NCBI GenBank assembly: GCA_000181795.3
Contig: CM012953.1
Span: 14,552,183-14,616,182 of the forward strand
Length of the DNA stretch: 64,000 nucleotides
Direction of reading: 5' to 3'
Origin: Trichinella spiralis
Taxonomy: Eukaryota > Nematoda > Enoplea > Trichinellida > Trichinellidae
Part shown: piece after piece, positions 42,819-54,153 of the stretch
How the letters are laid out: each line of letters begins with the position of its first letter
Numbering within the stretch: the stretch's first letter is position 1
Made by a program: the position numbers and the translations under genes
The notes under the pieces: model-generated
What the model was told of the DNA's origin: nothing
The model's database searches: none
Seen by the model: the letters and a program-made list of their open reading frames with translations, nothing else

Positions 42819-44419
42819 CGAAAAAATAAAAATAAATTTAGCTAGTGATGTAATAATAAAATTTAAATACCACGACATCTGTTGCCGTGCTTTTGGAAGC
42901 CAGGTTTGCAAACGCAAAAATAACGTCCGGATGCAAATTGACATTCACCTTTTTCTCCATCGCATGTTCGGTTTCCAAATGTGCATTCATCCCTTTTCCC
43001 TTAAAGGAACTTTTCATTTTTTTAATTTGTACAAAATCAACAAACATTCACATCCGACAAGACTGTATGCAATACCTCGTGATTTGAGCAACGAGATGAT
43101 CACTTTACAAAGGCCGGTGCCGTATTGGCCAGGTTCAGAAATGAGCCTGTTCAAGCCGAGATAAAGAGTTCTGTTTTGTGAATTTTTAGGAAAAAGGGAA
43201 ACCATTTCTGCAATTGGCAAAAAGCGCTTCCTTTTAGCATCATTGATGTAAAATTTAGAACGTTTCTCGGTAATTTCAAGTTTCACCACTGGTCGGCGCC
43301 TCGATGGTAGAAAATTTTCAAACAGTCGACAATTGCTCTGATTGGAATGCTTGTTATTGCAGTGGAATGTAATTCGACGATTCTGAATGCACATCTCGGA
43401 CTGGGCCAGGTCGTTGGTCCACAAGTATCCGCATCCGCCGGACTGCTTTTTCGACTGCGAGATGTGCAACGTCCACAGCTGGGGTCTGTTGTAGAAGCCG
43501 ACTATTTTTACCAAAGATATGGAACCGTGCAAATTGATACGCAACACTGCTCTTCTATTGCAATCGCCGGTCAACGACCAATCCGAGCCGGCATTGGATT
43601 TGGAATATTCAAATGATTCTTCTACACGTACAAACCTGCCAGTGCCGGACACATTTCCCGTTTTCAAATTTACGACAACCTTTTCATTACTGTGCATAAG
43701 CATTTTGGGTGGCTTATCTGAAACAGGCAAACAAACCAATATTTACGCATCATTCATTATCAACAATTTAAAATTCTTTTTCATGCTTTTTCTTTGCTTT
43801 GTTGCTTTTGTTAAATTTTACAAACATCAAAATATGCTAATAATAAAACATATTCCATGATTGAACGAAAAATAAAATTATATTGTACTCGATGTTCAGT
43901 TGTGCATTGCTTAAAGTACGCTCATAATTTACGCTTAGATATTACAAATTGCATTTACACAATAAAACTATAACTTATGAAATCGAACATTTCAAACTTT
44001 TTCTTGATTTCTTTGAAAAATAATAATCTTCTATTGATTTCAATATTTTTGCAATATAAATGTATAAAATGGTAAATAAGAATGCAGAATCTTTTTTCAT
44101 TTTTGAAATCAATGACGTCATTTAAGTAAAAAAAAGCATCGCTTTACGTATGCAAAAAGTTGTATACCAACAGTAAACAGCTCGAAATGTTGCAAAATAA
44201 GCGTTGAACCAACTGTCAAGAAATAGCCAAAGCTGAAAATTGCTTTTCCAACGTGATGTTGAATGTTGAAATGGAAATTTCACAATTTAAACAGATGAAT
44301 TGAAGAATGTTTTTTTTACTTGTTATAATATATAATTATGAATTATAATTTTATGCATACATACCGTTGCTGACGATGATCAAAGTTGCAAAAAATGAGA
44401 GCAGCCAAACAAAAGCCAT
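38164..44419 (-). CDS. SCUBE: SCUBE-family protein with extra N-terminal region
   Basis: Secreted or surface EGF-CUB protein, 19 exons: 44419-44365, 43717-43076, 42999-42871, 42710-42588, 42109-41984, 41932-41805, 41695-41590, 41535-41419, 41353-41114, 41051-40929, 40770-40483, 40427-40251, 40190-40118, 39723-39416, 39351-39184, 39126-38965, 38907-38713, 38625-38473, 38402-38164; 1,183 residues. Signal peptide [18 protein letters not shown]. Residues about 20-232 form a region not part of known SCUBEs. Nine EGF modules follow (about 233-596), several calcium-binding (DVNEC, DIDEC, DVDEC). A spacer comes next, then three Cys-rich ephrin-receptor-like (GCC2/GCC3) repeats ([24 protein letters not shown]). 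The CUB domain contains [14 protein letters not shown]. The SCUBE-type C-terminal tail ([14 protein letters not shown]...) closes the protein. Nine EGFs, GCC repeats, CUB and tail match the family order. Two introns begin with GC. Confidence 0.9.
42729..42817. repeat. (AAT)n microsatellite in a SCUBE intron
   Basis: About 89 nt of uninterrupted AAT/ATA trinucleotide repeat, some 29 units, inside the intron between the first and second EGF exons of SCUBE. It is probably length-variable. Confidence 0.95.
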
Positions 44420-46444
44420 CGATGTAGTAGTTTCGCACCAATGTTCAAGAATGCAATGGTCAACAAATTTCAACAATGGCAAAAGATCGCTTCTCAGATT
44501 GGCTACGTTCTGTCATATCGATAAAAAAAGTCAAGCATTTGCAAATCAACTTCTTTTGGAAAAGACAAATGAAAACTAATAATAATAATACAGTAGGCTT
44601 GTGTTATATGTTTTTTCTATTTTTAGTTATTATATTGTTGTTCTTATTGTTGATGGATGAAGGGTAAAAAAAAAAGATAACTCTTATACTATTATGCGTG
44701 AAGCAGAAATTGTAAATTGAGTTATTTTGGCTTATGGCAAAGCAGAAAGCATAACTGACACTGCCGGACGGCCCTCTTGAGCTTGCTGCAAAAAGACACA
44801 CTCGACCGATTGGCAGTTGAGATAAAATATGCCTCAGTCGGTTGATTTGAACGCATCGATTGTCGTAAAGTAACTTTTGATCATGTGATGAAATTCACCT
44901 CAGGCACATTTCCATTTTTAGCATTCAATAAAGAATTTAATTATAAATTTCTCAATTTTTGTATCATCATACAAATATATGCATACAATGAAATACTAAT
45001 ACTACTAATAATACCTTATAATGCATATGAATTTTAAAGTTATTTTGATGATTCATAAATTGCTTTTAATCTGCTTTTTGTTTTTCAAATTTGAAAATTT
45101 TAAATTTCATTGAAAATAGTGTTGAAGATTATTCTTTGGAAAATACTTTTAAATTATAATAAATTATTTCATCATGCAAATTTACTCTGTCAGTCTTTGC
45201 AATCAACATTACATATATGGATTGGTTTGGCGAGTTTTTATCAGCACTTTTATTGAACAATGTTGGCATTAATGTGAACCTTTTGGCAAAATTTGAAATA
45301 AGAATAAATTAAACTTGATTCATTGTAGTAAATTAATGTGAACACAACTCTCGATTTTAAGGTACATCAATATTGCGTGAGATAATTATATAAGAAACTT
45401 CTATAATTATAAATTATCACTTGACTCATTTTCTGTTCATATATTTCTTAACAAAAACAAATGTATAAAAGTAATGTGTTCTTGAATCTGAAAAATAGTT
45501 GCAAATGCGGAGTAAAATGTTCATTTACAAGTTCTTTTCAATGCATTTTATAGCAAAAATTTGTCTAATCTTTTTTCAGAAGAAGAATCTGATAAAATAA
45601 TATGCCATAATTATTGATTAAAAAATGTAAATTTAATTAATTATTGCACTACATTTAATTTAGTCAGTCAAAATGGTAAACTATTTTAAGCAGATTTTAT
45701 TGACTTCAGCTATAATTGGTATTTTATTATACAATTTTAAGCAAAAATTGCTTATGAATGATATCATATTTATGACATTTGCTTTGTTCAGATTATCTTA
45801 TTCTACTTGACTATTTAACTCGTAAATTTCTTAAAGTGAGTAAAGAATATTCCATGCTATTTACATTCATTTGCATCATCTTTGCATTTCAAACCGCTTT
45901 TACAATTGCATTAAAAGGTTTTCAACTTTTTCTGAAATGTTACGCCGGTTTATATATGGGCTTTTTTCGTTTTGTTTTTGAAAACATAATCTTAAAATCA
46001 AAACATCTCTAAACGTTCAAACATTTTACGCTTTAAGGCACCTTTCTTGCTTAATTTTGTTATTTTATTTAAAATAGGATTTTCAAGCTTTAAATACATT
46101 TTATAAACTTTAAATATAGTTGTAATTGAACTTAATTAATTTTCATAATTCAAAATTTATTCCAACTTCCATGCACAATTCCCATACATCTCTATATGCA
46201 TATATTTATAGAATACAGTACACTGTAGTTGCATACCTTTATTTTTATATTTTTACAGTATGATTTTTCTGTTATTACACACTATTCTTTTGTAGTTATA
46301 TATGTTATCTGTTATATTTTATATAAATGAATTTAAAAGGTTTTTTAAATAAATCTGTTAGTATAGCTTTGAAAAGCAATTTTTTTCCAACTTGTATAAT
46401 TTCAAATTGGGAAGCATAACTTAAAAATCCAATGAACATTTTAC
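44420..46444. other. Divergent intergenic region, SCUBE and DENND1
   Basis: About 2 kb of AT-rich sequence between divergent start codons, presumably holding both promoters. The longer open frames (for example 45779-46012) have no ATG-led conserved product. I see no RNA gene or mobile element. Confidence 0.4.
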
Positions 46445-49400
46445 ATGGCTTCAAGATTGAGGTAAAGGTGATTTATTTTTAATTCGATTGAAATTTCAAA
46501 GAAATTTTTTTGTTTAGATTAAATCCAGTTACATTGTTTGATGTGTTTGCTGAAGTTGCATCCAATGAATCAGAGGGTGGAAATCCATGGATTTTGTGGA
46601 AATATCCGGACGATTTTAATGACGAAGTATTTTTTTTGTTGTAAAATTATTACAAATGGACTGTCTTGATGTGTTATTTTTGTGTAGAAAATTTTACGTT
46701 CCATAGCGGAATTTTCTTATCCTTGTACTCTTTCGAGGTAAATATTTCATTAATTATTTATTATTCAACTAAAAAAATTATATTTCAGTGAATCTGTACA
46801 GCTGTTTTCATTTGTGTTAACAGATTTGGAAGGCTGCTATACGTTTGGCTTTTGTCGACATGCACCTCGAACAAAAACTTGCTATTGTTTGTTGAGGTGA
46901 AAGAATTTGTATTCGAAAATGTTTATTAAGTCTCTATTTATTTTTATGTTTCAAATGTTATGTTTTTAATTAAATTTTTTATTTACATGCAGTTTATTGA
47001 ACTTGTAAAGTTTAATGTGAAAAGTAAAATTGTTTGTATTATTTCAGTGCATTGCCTTGGCCGGAAGTGTTTTTCAAATTTCTCAATCACATTGCAAGCG
47101 TTGCTGACCAGTGTTCTGTATTGAAATTAATTTTCAGTTTCATATCAGCAATTTCAATTTTCACCTTTTAGCCTGATGAAGTTGAACGCTTGTTGGATTG
47201 CACTTATCATCAAGAAATACCACTTCCAAACCAGACGTTTGTTATCAATTCTTCATCTGGTCGGAATGTAATTTCTGCCATTGACGTAATGAATGAGTGA
47301 ACAAATGAATTACAATATTAGCATTGTAGGCATTGGAATGTCTTTGCCCTGACAATACGAAATTACCTAAAATACCTGAGAATGTTTGTTATTTGCATGC
47401 ATAATTTTTTTTGAAAATAAATTTTCTCCATTTTCAGCGTTATTTAACTGAATATTTTAACGCAGTCAATGAAACTGCAATGATTGCAGTTTTCGCTAGT
47501 ATGCTGTGTGAAAGGAGGATTATTTTCAAAGGAAACAAGTTGGGCAAACTGAGTTCGTGTGTTTTAGCAGCTAATTTGCTGATTTATCCTATGCATTGGT
47601 GAGCGATTTTCTTTTCTGATCAATTTTATAATTACTATGCTTTTATTCAACCAATTGATATTCCTTTTTCATCATTTAATTTCACTTGATCAAGTGAACG
47701 ATTGAAAAGAACATTTTTGTCTGAATTTATGAAAACGGTGAAAATTGTAATGTTCTCACATTTAGGCAGCACATATTTATTCCAGTTTTACCTGCTCATC
47801 TCTGCCATTATTTAAAGTGAGTTTTTATTTTTCAATAAATAATATTTAATTTCGCTCGAATAATCTGTACATAAACAAGCAACCTTATTTATTATTAATT
47901 CAAGTATTGTTTTTGCAGTGCACCGATGCCATATCTCATTGGTGTGCCTTCGGTATTATACGAGGTAAGTAATGTTGTTTTTTTTGGTATATTTTTTGGT
48001 TTATGGGGTTTTATAATTTATTAATTATATTTATTCTTAATTTTAGCAATCTTTTATGCAAGAAGTTGATTTGAATGACGTTGTAATGCTTGACATTGAT
48101 TCGAAGTTGTTCCGTTCACCGTACGACGATGTGAGCACATTGCCATACGAAGTGGTACGTTTGGAAAATATTTTCATTGAAAGAATTAATATCTTCTGTA
48201 ATTTTGCATTTTTTGAATTTCAGATCTCCGTTTTGAAGAAAAACATGAGACTGTCCTATGGAACGGCTGGTGACGGTCTTGCTCGTGCCTTTTTGCGCGC
48301 TTTGGTTGTACTGATCGGTGGATATCGTGAAGCTTTGCAATTTCGACAAGGCGAATTGATCACATTCAGTCCTGAAGCATTTGTTCAAACGAGGCCTTCA
48401 AATTTGAGACCTTTTCTGGATAAAATGCTCGATTTGCAAATATTTCGTCAAGTAACTTTTTTTTCATCTCAGTCAATCAATCATTAAATTATACATATGT
48501 AATGTGGAACAAAAATCAATTCTGTTTTATGTAGAAATTGTTGTAAGAGTGAGCAGTTTTATCATTTCATTGATAAGTTTAGTTTATTGACGATCGCTTG
48601 GATAGATTGAACACGGGCGTGGGATTTCAAGATCAGTTTGAAGAGGAATGCAACTGTTATTCAGGGAAAGAATCTAGTCGAATTAAATACCAGTACAACG
48701 AATGGATGAACAATATGAAAGTATGTATTATAATCTATTTAAATGTTTTCTTTCATGTAAATAATGGTTTTTTGCTTTTTTCTAGAAAGAAGGTGGTGCA
48801 TGGGTCAAGCAAATTCGAAGCAAAGTATCAGTTTTTTTCATTAACACTATTGAATAGGAGTTTTCAGTTTTTGTTTTCAGGTAAAATTGAAAGGTAAAGA
48901 AGCTATGAATGATATACGGAATATACTTGGTGATTTGAAAGTATTCAAATTGAAATATTTTCATTTTCCAACGAACTTTCACCCTTTTCTATATATATAT
49001 TTCTATAGGAGGATTCAACAACAATGAAGGCAGTTCCTCCAATACAGCAGCATTCGCAGAGTTGTATTCGACGCGCACGCGACAAAGTAATTAAATCCGG
49101 CTAAAACTTTGGATGGATTTTTTAAATTTCATTTCTACTTTTCAGCTAATGCAAAAGGCTGTTTTACCTTTGAAAGCTGGCCGGTCGAAGTGGATGGACT
49201 TGAATGTGAGCAAAGATGATAACTTGAGCGGTGAAGAAGCGGAAGAGGAACGCAATGCAGAAAGCAAAGCAGAAGAACATTGTACAAAATTGCAGAAAAA
49301 TAAGAATTCTACAAATTTTGATTTAATGTCAGAAATGCAAGAAGTATTGTCCAGACGATCATCTGTTTTAGTTAGATTAGAGCAGGAACAAGAGCAACAA

Positions 49401-50116
49401 CAACAACAACAACCTAGCATTTCAGGCATGGATAATAAACATCCTCCTGGCACCAGTAGTAAGCAAGGTTAAAATTTTGGAAATATACTTTGCAATTATT
49501 GTTTTCTTTTGTAAAAGTCTCAACAGTTCAGCTTTTATATCATAAAATAGAGAGCTGTTCAGAAATTTCTACGCAATCAAGGAAGTATACATGCAAAAAG
49601 CTAATATGAAAGTGATTTAAAAGTAGAAGAAAGAAAACACAAAAACCTCTAACACAGAAAGACAATTTAAGCGTTGGATAAATTTGAGTAATATTTTTTC
49701 TCCTGTTGTTATGCTGAAATGTAAAAATCAAAATATTTTTAATTTGTCTTGGATGTATATTTGCATAGAAGAAGGGCTGCTTCTGCTTCTTAAATAAGGA
49801 CTATCTTTAAAGTGATGTAGCATTTTGAAAAATAAGCAGACATTTAGTATTTGCAAAACAGAGATTATCTGTTGTAGATGAGACTGAATGCTCGACTGAG
49901 AACAACGATTTAATCGATCTGAGATCAGATGATCCGTCAGTTTCGGTTGCATCATCTGCTGCACAAGAATGCACTCCAAAAATGGATGGGAATTCAGAAT
50001 TGAATTTACTGGAATCCATTTTTACCCCTGCAACTTCGACTTCTTCTTTGCAAACTAAAACTTCACCTTCTGGAGTTGTCAATTCTTTGCCTGCGAACTG
50101 GGAAACATTCGATTAA
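46445..50116 (+). CDS. DENND1: Connecdenn/DENND1 Rab35 exchange factor (RME-4 orthologue)
   Basis: DENN-domain guanine nucleotide exchange factor that activates Rab35 on clathrin-coated vesicles and early endosomes; C. elegans RME-4 is the family member. Seventeen exons: 46445-46461, 46518-46626, 46688-46737, 46789-46896, 47048-47117, 47172-47267, 47438-47598, 47766-47816, 47919-47964, 48047-48154, 48224-48451, 48583-48720, 48786-48824, 48881-48940, 49009-49086, 49146-49467, 49878-50116; 639 residues. uDENN: LFDVFAEVASNESEG...FSYPCTL. Core DENN: VFASMLCERRIIFKGNKLGKLSSCVLAANLLIYPMHW, HIFIPVLPAHLCHYL and PMPYLIGVP (read across exons). dDENN: YREALQFRQG...LDLQIFRQFIDDRL. The tail is low-complexity with a Q run, then acidic NNDLIDL and ends LPANWETFD, resembling endocytic adaptor-binding peptides. 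Exon 1 is 17 nt (MASRL). Confidence 0.92.
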
Positions 50117-50524
50117 ACAAACTCAAGAAATTATAATAATAATTATTATTATGTAATTTTTACTTGAAACATTTGTTGTTGTACGTGTTGTGTACATACA
50201 TATATATATATAAGAAGAAAATCTTTTTTATTTTTAAGAATTATGATGATGATGTTATTTATTATTATATTGATGTTGAATCGTGATGTTTAATGAATAA
50301 CTACTACTTTGTGCTTTGAATGTTCTGTCATCTTTGATATATTTAATAAATAGTTATTATCATTGTTTTTTGAGAAATACGGATACAGCATGAAATCGTT
50401 TGAGACATTTGAACACAATGGAATAAAAAATGAACAATCTTTATTTCTGATCTTACTTTTATAAAATGCATATCTATTACAGAATTTATAACGTTCAAAT
50501 TTTTAAAGTTGTCCAAAAGAAAAA
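50117..50524. other. Convergent intergenic, DENND1 and MRPS7
   Basis: The two 3' UTRs meet here in 408 nt. A short ATA/TTA palindrome around 50132-50151 is built from simple repeat units. Nothing else was recognised. Confidence 0.4.
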
Positions 50525-51957
50525 TCATTTCCATCTATAATGGGCATAAGCCTTGTTTGCTTCACATTGTCGATGCAAATCTTGCTTTTTCTTCACAATA
50601 CGTCCCTGTCAAATTTGTATTTCATTTTAAATTTAAAATTAACAAACATAAAAAACAAACAATACAACCTCGTTGTTGAAAGCATCCAATAGTTCTTTAC
50701 CCAACGACTCTGCCATCGTTTCCGTATGACCACGTATTCGACAAGTTCGTACTAACCATTTCATAGCCATAAAGCGAGCATATTTTCTTGTGACAAACGA
50801 AGGAACCGAAAATATACGAATAACAATTTTAAATAATAATAACGCATATTATGCACGGTAATAATAATAATAATCATAACACACAATAATAAAGTACTGA
50901 CATTTGCAACAAATGCCAAAATGCTTCCCTCCTTTCCCTCTATTTACTTGGTAAGTGATGCCACCACGAGTGGCAGGCATCAATTTCAGAACGGGAGTGC
51001 AATTTTCAATTGCTTTGTGGAAAATTTTCCAAGGATTGCATTCAATTTCTTTCCGTTCTTCATCAGAATTACAAGCTAACCATTTTTTCACTTGTTTACG
51101 CTTTATATATTCAAAACAGTTCGCCATAATTCGCTGCGCCAAATCTTTACGACCATCTTTCATTACCATATGTGTGAAAGTTCTGCGTAAAAGAACAATA
51201 ATTTCTTCGCATACATATGCAAATTATAAATTTGTATTTAAATTTAAACAAATAAAAATTATACATTAAAACAGGATCGTGAAAGAAAGTAGTCGCATCT
51301 GAATGAAATAACGGCTTGATTGGCCGATATTTGCGTGGATCATCTTCACTTAAAGGAAGATCAAGTTCACTTTTATCAGTAATAGGATCTTGGTAAGTTG
51401 GATTCCAAATAGAAGTTCGTTTGTTAATTATGCTAAAATAATTGATTTCAAAAACAAATTTAAAAATTTCGGATATATCAGCTGAAAATTATGGAACTGA
51501 ACTACAAATACTACATTTGAAATGTTGCCCTATCAGCAAAGCAAACAGTTCAGTGCAATTCAAAATAAGTAACAAAAAGCATTATTAAACAAATGAATTA
51601 AAAATTCTGATAATCTTAACCCAAAAAACAAAAGAAATGCCCAAATAAAGTTTTTCGAACTAAAACAATTCAAACGTAAGAGGAAATTAGTAAAAAACAA
51701 GACTACCTCTAATAATATCATGAAACTAAAGAAAATGTGGTTTTCTTTACAAGAAAAAGAAATATTAAATATTTCACAGTTTCAATTAAATAAAATGAAC
51801 TTTGAATTGGCATTAAATCACTGACTGCACATAATGAAACATTTAGTTGTGAAACAAACTTGAATTGTACAATAAAAATTACATTGCAGATTAAAATATC
51901 AATAAAATGTTACTTTGGTGTAAAACAGCTTCCACAAATTCGCCGGAAGTAAAGCAT
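50525..51957 (-). CDS. MRPS7: Mitochondrial small-subunit ribosomal protein uS7m
   Basis: Component of the mitoribosomal small subunit head, binding the 3' domain of 12S rRNA. Five exons (51957-51914, 51432-51265, 51182-50948, 50806-50669, 50605-50525) give 221 residues (human 242). The leader MLYFRRICGSCFTP is basic and fits import. NPTYQDPITDK and DPVLITFTHMVMKDGRKDLA match the animal uS7m N-terminal part. IFHKAIENCTPVLKLMPA, RGGITYQ-VPSFV, KYARFMAMKWL and the C-terminal EANKAYAHYRW are diagnostic. The third intron would end in TTTTCG, not AG, just before VPSFV. The protein match demands that joint, so it is either a non-canonical acceptor or a missing base in the assembly. Exon 1 was chosen because it has an ATG, a leader and the right phase. 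Confidence 0.85.
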
Positions 51958-53071
51958 TTATTTCAAAGCAATGAATCAATGAACATCGGATCTATCAAAA
52001 GAAAATATTCTGAATAGTTGAGTTAGTAATCTTAAGTTTAATCAAGTTTAAGTTCAGTTTTGGTTTCAAAAAATATATCTACAGTAGTATTTCTAACGAT
52101 AAATATGTCAAAAATTATTAAGTGGTATTTTTTATTTGTTAGAAACGTACTTATTATTTAAAAAAACTACGTCATCTACGAAATGTTTTATACAAATACA
52201 GTATGAACATTCAAAGCAACTAGTAAAAAACATTGTTTTTTGTGAGTTTTATTTTTTATATAAAATTGCATAAAGTTTAAATTGCGCTAATCAAATATCA
52301 AACAAGTAGTCATTTTAATAAAAACGCGATTCAATATTTTATAATTTGAAGCATGAATCTTGAATTGCTGTTTAATACGAACAACGGGCGTTTTTAATTT
52401 AAAATTTAGAATATTTTTCTTAATTGTAATTATTACTGGACACTGTTTAATAATTATTAAACGTGCTTTTCATTAAATGAAAAATATTCCGTATTGAAAA
52501 TAAAAGAAAACACTGAATAATATGATGCATGCATACAGCATGAAATGTATTTTCATTTTGAATTACTTTTCTTATTTTATTTTAAGCTATAAGAACATTT
52601 TTAATTATTGAAAGTGCGAACTTCATGAATAAAACTTAAACATCACATCACAACAGTAACTCACCCATAATCAAATGAGGAAATTCGATGAAAATAGTAA
52701 CTAAATTTTGAGATTGCGTAAGTTTGTTAAGCTTCTGCCGCTTTTTATTTAATACGGTTAACTGCGTAAATTAAAAATTATGTTGTAAAAAAGTTGTTTC
52801 CTAGCAAGAATTTAAAATGATGTAAGCATTAAAAATTGCTATTTGAAAATTTAAGAGGGTCTTTTATTACAATAATTAGTTCTAAAATGCACGAAAATTG
52901 TTTGTATGGTTTTATTCTGCGTTTTTCTGAAATTAGCCTCATTTACAAATATTTGTATATTTCAGTGGTAAATAAGATAGTTTTTCAATAATAATAATGC
53001 AATAATGTAGTCACTTTACTATTTTTATAATTTTTCAGCTTATTAATAAGCTTTAAATTTAGTCTATCACT
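51958..53071. other. Divergent intergenic region, MRPS7 and NDUFV3
   Basis: About 1.1 kb between two divergent start codons of mitochondrial-protein genes; probably a shared promoter region. No coding exon was accepted here. Confidence 0.4.
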
Positions 53072-53396
53072 ATGAAGATCCAGTTATTTATTAGAGATAC
53101 GTTATTTCGAATGTTATGGCAATCGAGTACAGCAAATTCATCAACCTATACTTCAGGAATCGAGCATGCAGAAACTATGCCCAAAAGTTTGAATCTTAAT
53201 CTGAATCATTTTGTTTTTAATTATGTATGATTTAGAAAAAAACAAAAATTTCACACCATCGTCGTATAAAGTTCAGGAGTATTACAGCTTCAATAAATGG
53301 AGCTTTTACGACTTAGGAAAGAAACTTGAAGCATTTCGTTTGTCTCAGCCTAATCCTAATCAACCAGACTTACCTAGAAAAACCATTAAAATGTAG
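53072..53396 (+). CDS. NDUFV3: NDUFV3-like complex I accessory subunit
   Basis: Two exons (53072-53186, 53236-53396; phase 1, 49-nt intron) give 91 residues. The C-terminal half, SSYKVQEYYSFNKWSFYDLG followed by KKLEAFRLSQPNP, matches the small conserved core of the complex I 9-10 kDa subunit NDUFV3 (animal pattern TYKN-hhdY-tytFLDL-lels-FR-PQPSSG). NDUFV3 sits on the NADH-oxidising module of respiratory complex I in the mitochondrial matrix. The N-terminus (MKIQLFIRDTLFRMLWQ) is basic and hydrophobic, as expected for an import leader. The donor GTTTGA is weak, but it alone gives the right frame. Its partner across the divergent promoter, MRPS7, is also mitochondrial. A poly(A) signal is at 53446-53451. 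Confidence 0.75.
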
Positions 53397-53445
53397 AATG
53401 TTTTATATAATCATTACTTAAATTTATTTTTATTTATAATGCTAA

Positions 53446-53451
53446 AATAAA
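53446..53451 (+). terminator. Poly(A) signal of NDUFV3
   Basis: AATAAA 50 nt past the NDUFV3 stop, upstream of the 42-bp palindrome. Confidence 0.6.
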
Positions 53452-53494
53452 AGTATTTGTTTGAATTTTGATTTCATCCCTTCTCTTCGGAAAG

Positions 53495-53536
53495 AAGCGT
53501 AAAGGCTTAATTCCATGGAATTAAGCCTTTACGCTT
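53495..53536. repeat. 42-bp perfect palindrome between convergent genes
   Basis: The sequence starts AAGCGTAAAGGC, has CCATGG at its centre and ends GCCTTTACGCTT. All 21 base pairs match, with no spacer. It lies between the poly(A) signals of NDUFV3 (+, 53446-53451) and EIF1AD (-, 53589-53584), outside both predicted mRNAs. A cruciform or hairpin could form on either strand. It is not a simple repeat and no target duplication is visible. Confidence 0.95.
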
Positions 53537-53583
53537 AGAATATGTGCAAAGAAACAACTTTCGAAATTTGCAAAAAAAAAGTT

Positions 53584-53589
53584 TTTATT
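53584..53589 (-). terminator. Poly(A) signal of EIF1AD
   Basis: AATAAA on the minus strand about 70 nt past the EIF1AD stop. Confidence 0.55.
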
Positions 53590-53658
53590 ACATAACATAA
53601 ACAACGACTAATATACAATAATGTTAACAATTAATACAATAATAATAACAGGCAGTTT

Positions 53659-54153
53659 TCATTTGTCATCTTGATCCGATAAATCAGGTGAAGAAGAAAC
53701 TTGTTCACTATCTTCATCAGTCTCCTCTTCATCATTTTCTTCATCGTCAGCTGAAGAATCAAAATCTGAATCGGACGGAGGTAGATCCAGTTCGTAAACG
53801 TCGTTTTTGGATTTCCGATCTTTGAAAGGAAGAGGAAACACTTCTGGCCACAAACCGTTTTGTACTATATGTTCAATGTTATCGTTGAATAAGATGCGGA
53901 AGATCTCTGCTTTTACTTTTTTTCCTTCTTCTATTGGCTCACACAGGACGTAGCTTCCACGCTTAACCCAAATATGCTTTCTATATTTTGTTGGCATGCT
54001 AACCAAAAATGTTTCTCCAGACGCAGTTTCCACTTCAACCAAATTACTTCCACGATTTGAAATAACACGTGCGATAAACATTGGAGGTTCGGGAAGAACC
54101 ATATCATAAAAAATTTCATGAGTAACATATTTACGTTTTGTAGCTACCGACAT
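53659..54153 (-). CDS. EIF1AD: eIF1A-domain-containing protein EIF1AD
   Basis: 164 residues (human 165) in one exon. It has an S1/eIF1A-like OB fold (MSVATKRKYVTHEIF ... FIARVISNRGSNLVEVETASG ... YRKHIWVKRGSYVLCEPIEEG ... EIFRILFNDNIEHI). A short Pro-rich segment follows (GLWPEVFPLPF), then a long acidic, Ser-rich tail typical of EIF1AD. Nuclear and nucleolar proteins of this family are linked to late 40S ribosome biogenesis and stress responses. The ATG at 54153 gives the family N-terminus; the frame is open for 20 codons upstream without matching. Its start faces TTF2 across 1.4 kb, and its 3' end faces NDUFV3 (262 nt apart). Confidence 0.92.
   Translation of the reverse strand: MSVATKRKYVTHEIFYDMVLPEPPMFIARVISNRGSNLVEVETASGETFLVSMPTKYRKHIWVKRGSYVLCEPIEEGKKVKAEIFRILFNDNIEHIVQNGLWPEVFPLPFKDRKSKNDVYELDLPPSDSDFDSSADDEENDEEETDEDSEQVSSSPDLSDQDDK

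Noticed and set aside
45779-46012. Hydrophobic open frame between SCUBE and DENND1
   Set aside because: It has no ATG start, biased AT-derived composition and no family match.
50132-50151. Palindrome ATA...TAT between DENND1 and MRPS7
   Set aside because: It is made only of ATA and TTA trinucleotide units, so symmetry arises easily; similar runs occur near 28142.
52665-52740. Alternative MRPS7 first exon (phase-compatible, donor at 52664)
   Set aside because: It has no ATG in the needed frame. The exon 51957-51914 has an ATG, a targeting-like leader and the same phase.
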